Shown here in pieces: positions 23,310-33,558 of a stretch of 64,000 bases of DNA; position 1 is the first letter of the stretch; every line of letters begins with the position of its first letter. Position numbers and translations under genes: made by a program. The notes beneath the pieces are model-generated. The model was not told the DNA's origin and searched no databases. It saw nothing but the letters and a program-made list of their open reading frames with translations. Source of the DNA: Monarcha castaneiventris obscurior (lineage: Eukaryota > Chordata > Aves > Passeriformes > Monarchidae); NCBI GenBank assembly GCA_026261815.1, contig JAMPIT010000230.1:36292501-36356500 (forward strand). The letters run 5' to 3'.

Positions 23310-25340
23310 AATGAGTGTAATTGGTTTATGCTGCCTGATTAATTTATTACTTATTTCCTGACAAGTTCATTGAAATGTAATTTTCTGAGTGGTGATAATA
23401 TCCACAGAGTAAAAGATGGAGGAAGGACAAGTTGAGAATACTAAATCACGAGCAGTATTGTAGCAGGGAGACTTTGTTGGGCTTTTCATTAGAGATTGCA
23501 TTCTGTTATTATGCGGCCTCATTAGTTATGCTGATTGAGGCAGGGGAAACTTTAATGACTGCTGTGTTAGGCATTGGAAACATATTTTAACTTACTGATG
23601 TAGAATATGGAAAATAATTGCTGGAGCTGTATTAGCAGGATGGATAGGGGCACCTTAGACTCTCCATTACTCTCAGAAATGGAGAGCTCAGAGATTGCTC
23701 TTGTTATGGATGGTAGCTGACTTTTTTGGTGTTTTTGTTGTTACAGCTTTATAGAGTACGCTTTTTATTGTTTTCAACGGCTTTATTCTTTCTAATGCTG
23801 AATTCTCAAGCTACCTTGTAGGTTGTTATTAGCTGTCCTGTAAAATTCACAAGCTGGCTTTGTGTGATGCAATTATTTAGCGGTCACATAAAATGTATAT
23901 CTGGTCATCTCTTATCAGGCTCATTTAAACAAAGTTATTTAAAATTGACATTCCTACGCAAGTGTCTAATTTACAAATAGCAGTAAATAGTCCAGGCAGT
24001 GTGCCAGAGACACCATGGAGGCTTGTAACCTGATGCTGGCTGCAGTGGATGAGGACTGTGACAATTCGATGCTTTTTTAATAATTAAAACATTGAACTGT
24101 TCTTGTCCCTGATCCAAAACAACATTGGTAGGATCGATGTTTAAATCAGACACTATATGGCTGCTCAGTGGACTTACTCCTAGTGTAAGCTCACCAGCAG
24201 TTTTCAAATAATTTTCTGTGTGGATTTTCTTAGTTTGGGATTGAGATTAGTCTGCAGAACACTTATTTTTTATATACATACATGCATCAATGGAAAGTAT
24301 TATTTTGTGTGTTTTAATGAAACAGTAACATTTATAAACATAAATGTTGCCTGTTCAACAAAAAAGGTGTAATGCAAATTAAAATCAACATTTTATGAGG
24401 AAAGAGTTGACAGGAGGAATGTGAGTTCACTTAATAAGAGCTACATTTTTTTTTTTAATATTTCAAAGAGGCTATTTATAATGTCAGCCAAAAAGCTTTA
24501 TAAATAAATGAGTCATTAGACTTACAACAGAAAACAGTATAAATTACAACAACGATGATTATTACCCATTTCACTGACAGGCATGTGTAACATTTTATTT
24601 GTGTTTGAACTGGAGGAGTCTGATGGTGTATTTTAGAAATAGGTAATGAAGAATTAATTGTTTCTTTATTAATATTAGTGACGTTTAATGGTAATATATC
24701 CTCTCACTCTTAGAATGGATGTGTGGGTGACATTGTTCAGAAGTGCTTTCCAATTATTTTAACAGAAACCATATGTACTGAGGGTAGGCGAAGTGCAGGA
24801 TATCAAGTCTAGGTAATTGATGCTATGCAGACTTTATAGACTTTCTCATTTCGTTTTTAATTAAAGTTTCAGTGCAATAGAATCCTTTAAAGTAAATTAA
24901 AATTAATCATCAGTAGGTAAAGCTGCTCTGCGGAGAACATAAAGCCGCCAAAACTCTTTTTCATACTGTGCATATATTGATCAATCAGTCAATATTAATT
25001 GATTTATATGTAAATGTACCATGTGAACTATTTGGGAAACCTAAAAAATGTTGGATGTGAATCCTATTAGGGCAACAGTTATTTTGTCATGGGTGTCAAT
25101 CAATAAATACTTAAGTAGATTACAGATCCAATATAAATTGTACTAGTTCAACTATGCGATTACATTTCAAAAACTCTACATGGTTATCTTTCAAAAGATA
25201 TTTTATGCCATTTCCTTTTTTTGTTCATGTTGCAGTATTGTTCATGGTGCGATATTCCTTTCTACAGCAACGATCTTTGAGATCATCAGTATTGAATGGT
25301 ACATGAAAATGACTTTTAAAAATTGCTTTTAAAAATATGC
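23310..25340. promoter_or_regulatory. CNE-like cluster rich in homeodomain/POU-type words
   Basis: About 2 kb of AT-rich but complex sequence with few open frames. It includes an exact octamer ATGCAAAT at about 24374, an AP-1 word TGAGTCA at about 24510, PBX/HOX-like words 'gatcaatcagtcaat' at 24979-24992 and 'gtcaatcaataaat' at about 25096-25109, many TAATTA-type cores, and an inverted repeat ATATTGA/TCAATAT at 24974-24995 (7-bp arms, 8-bp spacer). Such blocks are typical of developmental enhancers in gene deserts. Motif density alone is weak evidence in AT-rich DNA, and conservation was not tested. Confidence 0.3.
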
Positions 25341-25557
25341 AAGTATGTATTTTGACGAAACTTATTGTATGCTATGTACTTTCTTTGTTTTGTTTTGTTT
25401 GGAATCTGTATTTTCCACTGAAGGAGATTCCGTTTAAATGAAGTAGTGAGTCAAGGTAACTTTTCAGTAATTCAGTGGTGTGTGATAAAATATTGTGAAT
25501 TGCTATAAAGGAAAAGTCCCAGATTTTATTTAGATAAAAATCTTTCTGGCGTTAGAA

Positions 25558-25635
25558 GATGAAATCCTGACACTGTTGAAATCATTGTAAAATATCCTGT
25601 TGAGTTCAATGGCATTAACAGTTTCACCTTCTGAG
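25558..25635. repeat. Old palindromic sauropsid repeat (MITE-like)
   Basis: The sequence reads 'tgaaatcctgacactgttga' on the left and 'ttgagttcaatggcatta' followed by 'acagtttcacc' on the right. The halves are imperfect reverse complements around a centre near 25595. This matches the layout of a common sauropsid element with 'gaaatcctggcccc...ggggccaggatttc' arms and a 'ttgacttcaatgg' core. The family name is uncertain (possibly a Chompy-like MITE or a piece of an old SINE). Confidence 0.45.
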
Positions 25636-25732
25636 TTTGTTGAAAGTAAGACTAACATGTTAGGAATTAAGATAAGGTGATCTGGGCTTAAAACTTCCTC
25701 AGAACCTTCTGCAAATCCAAACCATATTTCTT

Positions 25733-25792
25733 TGTACCTCAGCTGCCTGGTTGGAAAATGGTGATAATAATTTCTTGCATCATAGAAAAGCT
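25733..25792 (+). mobile_element. MIR-type SINE core remnant
   Basis: The words 'gtacctcagctgcctgg', 'ggaaaatggtgataataat' and 'catcatag' follow the MIR core 'gtgcctcagtttcctcatctgtaaaatggggataataat...ctcatag' in order and spacing. Only the central core survives. MIR-type SINEs date to early amniotes, so a recognisable copy in a bird is very old. Confidence 0.55.
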
Positions 25793-27054
25793 GAAGAGAG
25801 AAACTAAAAGTTGGCGGTTTGGTTTTTTTTTTTTCAGGTTCTGGTGAGTTTGGAATTGTGCAAGTATGTAGGTGGGTTCAACAAGTACCCACAGTGTGTG
25901 GGTGTTGCATAAACAGCAACCTAGGAATTGTGTGTGTCGTCCAGATAAGTCCATAATTCATGGAAAGCACAAAAATAACTTTGTACCTAGGAAGTTGTCA
26001 CGATGTTCACTGAGTGGCATAATTTAACTGTGTTGTGAGATACAACAGATACTGGATAGGCGAGAGAACCTTTCCTATGTCTTTCACATTTGTTCTCTGT
26101 TGACAAGGAGAAAGATGAGCAGATGATGAGCTAATTTAAGCACATGCTGAACTTTAAGCATATAACTAAGCCATGTGGTTAAATGCATGTTTTCCTGGTC
26201 TGAGGACCTGCAGCTCTTGCTCAGCGAGCAAGATCTAAAGAGATCCAAGCCGTGATAAGACACAAGGACTTAGCACACAGCCCTTTTTCATTGAAGATGT
26301 AAATTCTAAGGTAAAACAAAATTCCATTGTGCAAGCCCTATGGTTTTTCTTTGTCGTATTAATAAAGTTCTGCTTGGGAATGGTAAAATACCTCTTTTTG
26401 TTCATGCACCTGTGTGAGGTTTTATTCAGGTTAGAGAGCCTGAGCACTGTGGGGGTTTCGGGTTTGGTGGTAATGAAAAACAGATAATCCGCATGGTTTT
26501 GTGCAAACAAGAAGGGCATGTAGAGGGCGTGTGACTGAGTGAGTTGGGCTGACAGTATTTTTAATGATACAAGAAGAATAAAATAATCCTTTACTTTCTT
26601 CAGTCATCCATTTATTGGGCACTAAGAACAATTAAATATGGGAAATAAAATCGAATGGCCTTTTAAGCAATCAATGTAAACTTCTGTACTGAATTACTGA
26701 AGAATAAAAATATACTGTGTCATCAGTCTTTAAATACCTCGCTCATTAAAAGGTTGTGCACTGACCTCTGAGCCCTAATCCTCTGGATTATTAGTATTAA
26801 TTTCTTTTTCTTTTTTGTCTTTTTCATTTTTTTACAGGACAGAGGGAGTCAGTTTCCACATCTATCAAATTAGGGCATGGCTTTAAGAAAACAAGTTATG
26901 TGACGTTTAGTTTGAAAGGAGAAAGAATGTGGTTCTGTCTTTCTGCATTGTTTGTGTGGTGTGCATGTAAATTAAACATTTTAAATGGTTAAATGGGTGG
27001 TGGTTTTGTTTTTAGAGAAGAAGAAGGACCTGACTTTTTCAGTGTGTCAGGTAT
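25793..27054. other. Unique noncoding stretch with a strong orphan acceptor
   Basis: No gene recognised. A long pyrimidine tract ends in TTTTTTTACAG at 26838 and looks like an excellent 3' splice site. The following bases ('gtcagtttccacatctat') faintly resemble a MIR core. A fair donor TCAG|GTATCC lies at about 27049-27050. Frames between are closed. Minus-strand open frames at 26235-26631 are unrecognised. Confidence 0.5.
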
Positions 27055-27350
27055 CCATCCAGACGAGGTTATAAGCCCAGGTTTCAGCCTGTGCCTGCTC
27101 CCCGGGCTGCAGAAGCTTGGGGCGGGAGAGCTGATGTGCTTCACTGGTCACAGAGGGGACTCCGGGAGCCAGAGCAGCTCCGGCAGCCGGAGGGTTTCTC
27201 TCCCATGTGCATCTGCCCATCGCATGACCCAGCTACTTGGTTCCTCGGTGAACTATGGGATGATGGGTCACAGCACCGCAAGGAACAAATCTTCAGCCTT
27301 AGTGAGGTCTCGGTGACTTGCAAGTACGCGGCCGCTGCTGGCGGGTGGAA
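27055..27350. promoter_or_regulatory. Small CpG-rich patch (possible cryptic promoter or exon)
   Basis: About 300 bp stand out from the CpG-poor surroundings: over a dozen CpG, runs such as CCCGGG, GGGCGGGAG-like, TCCGGCAGCCGG, and a NotI site GCGGCCGC at about 27328. Plus- and minus-strand open frames of about 95-120 codons all cross it, which is what high G+C without stops produces, so coding is not supported. It could be the promoter or first exon of an unannotated noncoding RNA, or simply a local G+C-rich island. Confidence 0.3.
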
Positions 27351-28643
27351 AGCTGGTTTATTTTCAAGCCAGTAGCTCACAGTGTTGATTTTCATCTGGT
27401 TTTCCACAGCCCTTTCTTTTTTTTTTTTTTGTTCTCTCTCTGATAGCAGCCAAATATTACTCAGGTATGTTGTTGCTCTCTGTTTCTGCCTGGTTGTCAT
27501 CTCACAGCAGTAGTTTCAGCAGAATGAATTTATTGATGCATGCCCCACGTGTTGTGGCACAGCACTGAACTGCTCCACTGCAGAGTTTTAGGGGGATCAT
27601 GATCGCCTAAAACACTTTTCTTTGCAGAGTTGAAAGTGGTGAGATACTTACTTATATGGCGGGGGGGTAAAGGAAAACCATTTTAGCCATACCAAAATGT
27701 TGAAGAACAGAGCAGGGTACCCTCTTGGGATGAGAGCAGCGAAGGTGATTCCTTCCATGGCTGAACTTCAAGAAAGACAGTTGTCGTGGTTAATGATCTT
27801 TTTACTGATGAATGTGCTCTCCAGGGCTCAGTCTCTCTGTGACCTGTGCATAGGCTCAAGCCTAAACTGTAGGTTCAGTAGTAAATTGTCTTCAAGTTCA
27901 CTTCTTGGGGAAATCGAACACCATGCCATTTCCACTGCCTGGATGGGTGAGTGCTGTGATGGAGTGGTGGCTGTGCCTTCATTATCCTAAGCATTTTTGT
28001 GACCACCCCCAGTTTCCTTTTCCAAGTTGTAAGTCATTGGTAGAGCATTTTTCTCTGCAGTCAGTATTGGCACTGCCTGTTTGCAGCTATAGCAAGTCTG
28101 GGTATCTTTCTAGTGCCTACAGTGCATTTACAGTGGGACAGCTTTAAAAGGCTCAGCAGTAATTGCCTGGTATTCATTGATTCATCTTATATTTATTGTG
28201 GTGACTTTAACAAAGCTGATCTCATTTCATATTCATCCCAGTGTTCATACACAGTGTTTCACTATAATTCATCATCGTTTAATGGGAATGTTGCCCTGAA
28301 ACCTTTTTGCTCAGAGGGAGATCTGGATTTGTCTCATCACTGTTTTACCCATAGCAGATTTGTCAGTCAGGAAAGTTTTTCACAGGAATGCTAACATTGA
28401 TGTGTGAAGCAGATTCAATTGCTAGAAATCAGAATAGAAAGGAAAAAAAAAAGTTTATTTCTGCATCTAGGAAGAGAAGCACTAGGAGACAAACTATTGA
28501 AGAGTTCTGAACAGGCTTATGAAATAGGTATAAATCCATATAAATTACTTTTAAAAGGCATATTACCTATTTCTAATTTCATCATCCAAATTCTGAGCTG
28601 TAGATGAAAACACTGCCTTTCCTTTCTTCTGGTATTTTCATAG
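27351..28643. other. Unique noncoding stretch
   Basis: No gene or repeat recognised. A short G run lies at 27660-27667. Plus-strand open frames 27697-27990, 27905-28147 and 28113-28394 chain across frames without shared composition or recognisable domains. Confidence 0.6.
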
Positions 28644-28658
28644 GTCAGTGACTTGATG
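28644..28658 (+). other. Candidate 15-nt microexon
   Basis: The acceptor tract from about 28615 is almost pure pyrimidine and ends in TTTTCATAG at 28643. The donor after 28658 is ATG|GTAAGT, an ideal 5' splice site. The 15 bases are a multiple of three and open only in phase 0 (Val-Ser-Asp-Leu-Met). Neural microexons of 3-27 nt have this arrangement, but a chance pairing of good sites is fully possible and no host gene is identified. Confidence 0.12.
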
Positions 28659-30250
28659 GTAAGTAATATTTCAGGTATTTTGCAGGATAAGAAGCTAAGC
28701 AGTTGTAATGCCTGTCACAACTGCCTTTGCTAACAATACATAAGGTATTTACATTTTATTTTCTAGGTGTTTTCTTAAACACATACAAAGATCTCATGGA
28801 AATTTGGAACTGAACCTACTTCTGTTCTTCATGTATTTGCATGGAAATTTGTTATTCATGTGTTCAGTTGCCCAAGTATTTGTCCTCTAAGTTTTTTGGG
28901 GTATATATTTGCATATTTTAGTTTTTCAATTAACTTTATTTAGCAAACATTTGATCTGCAAACTGGATAAAGCTGAGTATTGCTGTGACCAGGGAAAAAA
29001 CTTCAGCTGAAGTGGAAGAGCAGCCCCTTGCCTTGGTCCTTGTACAGTGGAGTCTTCAGTAGGGCCTGACACAAATTCCTTGCCAGGCTGTTTGGTGGCT
29101 GACATCGATGCGAGCGTGCTTTTCTTCAGGCCAATAAAGGACTGTTTGTTTTAGGCACTTACTCCCTTTTTTTGCTGGCATCTCCATAAATGGAGTTTTT
29201 CTATAAATAGTGCTATTACCTGCCTGATGCCCTTTTCCCTTCAAGTTTGACAGCGTTTCTCTTCCTTGCCTTATAGTCCACTACAACACAGAGCCCAGCA
29301 GTTTATTTCATGTGGTATCTACTTTTCTTCGTTTTCCACTGTCTAAAGTGCTCCAGTGTTTTGTCGCTTGAGCTCTAATTCCCTTTGAATTCATTATTAT
29401 AGAAAAAGTATGGGCCTAAAGGTGTGCTTCAAACAGAGAAGTCCTTCAGGTGTGGGAATTGCTTTTCTAAAATTGTGAGTAGCGAAAATCTTGCTTGAAA
29501 ATATTTCTGCATCTTGAGCTGATTGTGGCTAGAGGAGGGACAGCTTTCTTGGTGCAAAGTGCTGCAGGCACCTGGGACACTGGTCCTGCCAGCCAGGAGG
29601 GGGAAGGTGACAGCAGCTCTCCACGGGTGTCCTGCTTGTTCTTTCTGGGACTGGGCTGGGCTTATCTGCAGGGTGATTTTACCTTGCACTTTACTTCTTG
29701 GCAACTTCAGCATGATATTTTTCTGTCATGAGAATAATAGACATTGAATTTTTCTCTTTGAAAGTGATGTAAAATCTCCTGCATTAGAATAATATTAATG
29801 ATTTGGAGAAGAAGAGAGGGCAAAACAAAAAGCGCATTTTCTTGTTAGTCCTTCTTCGGATGCACCAGAGAAATAAGGAGTTACTGAAAATTATATTATA
29901 ACTTGGTACCTTGGCTGGAAAGAGATTTCTTCCAAGACAGTGAGGTTGGCTTGGGCTGCTTCTCTTTGCAGCCAGCTCTAAAAAAAAGAGTAGTAAGTGG
30001 CAAACAGCTTTTTAGTTTTCTCTTTGTTGTTAGTGTGTTGCAGCTCTCACTTCTGCCTGTTGTCCCTTTGCTCAGGAATGTTTTTTTCCCCAGGGCTGCT
30101 TCACTTAAGGAGGTTTTCTCAGTCAGTAGTCCAGAGAAATTTCTTCAATCCATCACTGGTCTTCTATGGGATGATCCTGAGGTCTAGATGTGTCCTGTCA
30201 GCATGTTGTACTGCTCCCAAATGAACCTTTTCTCTTTTCTGTTTTTGCAG
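28659..30250. other. Unique noncoding stretch
   Basis: No gene recognised. An exact MEF2-type word CTATAAATAG occurs at 29201-29210. Open frames at 29429-29747 on both strands shadow each other. Confidence 0.6.
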
Positions 30251-30451
30251 CGAGATGGTAGCAGCAATGGCAGAACTGCAGTTGTGTTTCTAATTTGTAA
30301 TCTGTACAATCTCCTGGTCAAAGAGGGTGCTTGCCTTGATAATATGCCTGAAGACTTTGGTGTGTATTGTACCATCAGCTACAAAAATCATGTGTGCTTT
30401 CCTCGATGATAAATTTCTTCTTCAGCTTTGAGGTAGAATACAGAGACACAG
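30251..30451 (+). other. Candidate exon (201 bp) with strong splice sites
   Basis: The acceptor is 'tctcttttctgtttttgcag' ending at 30250; the donor is CAG|GTATGT with GT at 30452-30453. Frame 0 is open for 52 codons and then meets TGA at 30407-30409; the other frames close early. The predicted peptide begins Arg-Asp-Gly-Ser-Ser-Asn-Gly-Arg and has a hydrophobic middle, but I do not recognise a family. If transcribed, it is most simply a noncoding exon or a terminal coding segment running into 3' UTR. The minus-strand open frame over the same place (30375-30881, 168 codons) is unrecognised. Confidence 0.2.
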
Positions 30452-31704
30452 GTATGTTTTGTACATACTTAAACATCTGTAATAGTGCAGTTAAGCTGTT
30501 AGGCCAGCTTGAAAGCATTACCCACATCTTCTGTGCTGAGGTGAGGGTACTGATCCTGCTTCTATGGGGCTGAGATGCTCTGTGTGTGTGTGAGCAGGGT
30601 CTGGCGAACCTGTGGAGTTTGCACCCAAAAGTAGCTATGAAGTGGTGATGGGCAACTGCCTTTGGTGTATTTTCATAAAATGCAGTTTGGTCTTGCTTCC
30701 ACTGCAGATTTGCCTGGGCAGTTAGTGGATGGTAGTAAGATGATGTGAGAAGCAGGAGAGCAGGGTATTCCAAGGAGTTTTCCTGGAGCGCATGGAGGGC
30801 AAAAACATGGCAATGTTGAGAATACTGCATGCACAGCACGTGGTCATCACTAGTACATGTACCTGTGCCTTTATACTGCACACAGTAACGTACCTAGGAC
30901 ACTTAGAGTACACCCTGCTGTGGACTGCCTGCTTTAGGTGAAGTGGGACGTGATTCAGGTAACATCCAAGTATGACAATATTTGGCAAAGTAATGGGTAG
31001 TGCTGGTATTGCTGTTGATGTCCACAATAAGCACCTCAGTTTTCCCTGTTGATGTCAAACTGTAGAGAAGGGCTGTTACTGAAAAATGCCTTTGTTTTCT
31101 TGTAAGCACGCTGTGTTATCCACTTTGTGTGTACTGCTAAAATCCAGAATTATATTATAGTGCTCTTGTGGTGCTGATGACTATTAATCGTGTTAAATGT
31201 GTTTTACAAAACGAAGATTATCCAAAAAAGCATTTACAGAACTGTTAAGTAATGTATTTGTGTTTGTAGTGAAGATAAATAGCCTTATGCTGATCAGAAC
31301 ACTGGACATACACTGAAGTAAGGCCTGAGACATCCCAACTTGAACGTCAGAATGGCATGATCCAGTATGTAATAGTCCCATGCACGTGATAGGGTTGTGA
31401 AAGTGACTTTTCCCAAAAGCCCGGTGAAGATTTACAGCCACCAGTGGTGTTACTAGAGTGACAAGAAGTAGAGACTTCCTAAATTAAATATTTTAGGTGT
31501 TTTTAATTTGTCCTAATTCTTTAGAAGAGCCGGGTAAAGCTGACAAGCGACGCAGACGTGTTAAGACCTCGGTCAAAGTCCAGTAAAAACCTGATATGAG
31601 CTGTAAACTGGTTTTTGCATGTTCAGTTGCAGGGGAGGGCTGTTCCCTGCATTAACAGCCCTGAGCTTGACTCCCTTGGCTCCTCCAGGAGTAGTAAGTC
31701 ATTG
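30452..31704. other. Unique noncoding stretch
   Basis: No gene or repeat recognised. A short (GT)n run lies near 30583-30592. Minus-strand open frames at 30722-31109 overlap each other in different frames and are not recognised. Confidence 0.6.
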
Positions 31705-31800
31705 CTGTGATGATATGCCTCAGTGATTTTACTGTCTATGAAATAGAGACCATCTTCATATGAACCTCTGGGGGTTCTTTGTAATAATATTGTACTTTTA
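31705..31800 (+). mobile_element. MIR-type SINE remnant
   Basis: The order 'gatatgcctcagtgatttta', 'ctgtctatgaaatagaga', 'ccatcttcatatgaacctc' and 'gggggttctttgtaataat' follows the MIR core through its 3' part ('tgcctcagttttcc', 'tctataaaatggaga', 'cctacctcacagg', 'ggttgttgtgaggat'). It is diverged but collinear over about 90 bp. Confidence 0.5.
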
Positions 31801-32706
31801 AAAAATGGCTGTACCACTCTACATAATCTCCGCTAATCGGTACATAAACCCTGTTTGGCAGTTTAAACTGTATGCACAAAATACGAGATTTGGCTCTGCC
31901 TATTCCAATAGTTAAAAGCTTTACTCTGGTGCAAAGCACATCTTTAATTGTTTCTAAGTGCAGTACACAGGCTTGTCTTTCTGTATGCCAGATATTTTCC
32001 TTTTTTTTTTTTTTCTGTTCCATTGTGTCTCTGAGCAAACAAAATCTTGGCTAAATTGAAGGATTACTTTCTGAAATAAAGCCTTGTTCTGTGGAGTTTG
32101 CATAAACTAATCTCTCCTGTTGTTCAGAGTTGATCAAATAAAAATTCCGTGTCCATTATTCTGGCATTTTCACCAAGTAATCTTACGTCTGGAGCCAGTT
32201 TTCATCTATTTTTAATATATTCTTGATGGATGGGTTTATTTTCTACCTACATATGGCAAAAATGTATCGTTTTAAGCAAGTTACCCTGCTCCCTCTTTCC
32301 CCACAAACAAAGGCACTTTCATTAATCTGCTTTCAGAAGCTTGAAACTAGAAGTTTCTCTTCCTGTGCATGAGTAATTATAGGTGGGCCATGGATTAAAT
32401 AACCTACTGGAAAATCTTTTTTCATCCGTAGCATGGCTGAGGACTTTGAGAATGAGTCTTGTCTGTTCAAGCCTCTGTACTGTGGAAAAAGGCACAAAAG
32501 CCATTGGTAGGCTGGAAAAATAAGCTGTTTTTCACAGCTTGGCCATTCTTGCCCTCCATGTTGTAGTTGGCATTAGTAATGGAAGAAGGAGTCGTATGAT
32601 GCTACTGCTAGGTAAAGTGGTTTCTTTTAATTTTGGGATTCTAGATCTCTGTTTTAAATAAGTTTAAGTAAAATGCAGCTTTATAAACACCTGTTTCTTT
32701 GTCAAA
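31801..32706. other. Unique noncoding stretch
   Basis: No gene or repeat recognised. A run of T lies at about 32000-32014. Confidence 0.65.
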
Positions 32707-32785
32707 TAGAATCATAGAAGGGTTTGGTTTGAAAGGGACCTTAAACACCATCTAGTTCCAACCCCCCTGCCCTCTTCCACTAGTA
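32707..32785 (-). mobile_element. CR1 LINE 3' tip
   Basis: On the plus strand it begins with the reversed tail 'agaatcatagaagggtttgg', then 'gaaagggaccttaaac', 'catctagttccaaccccc' and, after a small deletion of the 'catgggcaggg' block, 'cttccactag'. This is about 80 bp of the extreme CR1 3' end, inserted on the minus strand. Confidence 0.9.
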
Positions 32786-33507
32786 GAACAGTAGATGAGA
32801 GAGACAAATTATCTTCCAAGGTTTCCACCATTCCACATTTAGTAATCGTGAAAAGACATATCTGAATTTTCTAGAAACTGATTTTACTTCCTTTTCACCT
32901 GGCTTTTTAGGACTGGAAGCTATATGGAGGGATTTGGGGTTTGCTTTCTTTTTTTTTTTCCCCTCCTCCCTCTAGACACAGCTAAGGAAATGAAACTCCA
33001 TCACTCTTCATTTAAAGTCAGCACTGCCCCCTTGTTTGCTGGTGGTCTTGTCTGGTATAGCTGTGTATTTCTCTCACTGTGCTTCCATCAAGCTGCTGTT
33101 GCTTGCAGATACAGCCCCTCTGGAGTCTTGCTCAGTCTCACATGTGACACCCATAATACCCAGCCTGAAGTGGCTGAGAGCCATGTTCTTCCTTGCTCAA
33201 GGAGCAGATACTGCTCCAGTCGATGTAGATTGTCCATGGCCCCCACCTCTTGCCCCCCACTAGGTCAAGAGAACGTGTTCCTGACCTTGTCAGTGAAGTG
33301 ATATGGGTGATAATCTTCATGTTTGCAGAATGACACTCTGGTGACTGTCCAGAGTGTGGCACCTCGTGTTTGGTTTTACAGTTGGGTCAGGATGTGGTAA
33401 ATATTGCTTTGGTATTAATGAGAAAGCATATGCCTTTCAGTCTTTGGGCATCTCACACAGATAGCTTGTTTCTTGGCATAGTGGGGGTTTTGCTTTTGAT
33501 TTATCGT
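32786..33507. other. Unique noncoding stretch
   Basis: No repeat recognised. Two overlapping plus-strand open frames at 32924-33301 and 33036-33263 lie in different frames and are unrecognised. A T/C tract is present at 32942-32974. Confidence 0.6.
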
Positions 33508-33546
33508 TTGCTTTTGGTGTCCGCAGTTGCTTTTGGTGTCCGTCAG
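33508..33546 (+). repeat. Short tandem duplication (two ~19-20 bp units)
   Basis: Unit 1 at 33508-33526 and unit 2 at 33527-33546 are both TTGCTTTTGGTGTCCG followed by CAG or TCAG; they differ by one inserted T. The second unit runs directly into a perfect hairpin at 33541-33558. Simple replication slippage or a local template switch would explain the layout. Confidence 0.9.
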
Positions 33547-33558
33547 CTGTAGCTGACG
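33541..33558. repeat. Perfect 8-bp inverted repeat with 2-nt loop
   Basis: CGTCAGCT, GT, AGCTGACG: the arms are exact reverse complements. The left arm is the end of the second tandem unit, and the right arm is its inverted copy. This is the pattern left by an intrastrand template switch. Confidence 0.9.

Noticed and set aside
26993..27500. Three overlapping open frames of about 95-120 codons on both strands
   Set aside because: Stops are rare simply because the local sequence is G+C-rich; no domain recognised and frames contradict each other.
30251..30409. Peptide beginning Arg-Asp-Gly-Ser with a Gly-Arg-Thr further on, faintly reminiscent of a receptor phosphatase D2 active-site loop
   Set aside because: The catalytic Cys-containing context is absent, the downstream residues do not follow the family, and the frame stops after 52 codons.
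32707..32785. CR1 copies as possible active retrotransposons
   Set aside because: All CR1 pieces are short 3' fragments without reverse transcriptase or endonuclease domains.
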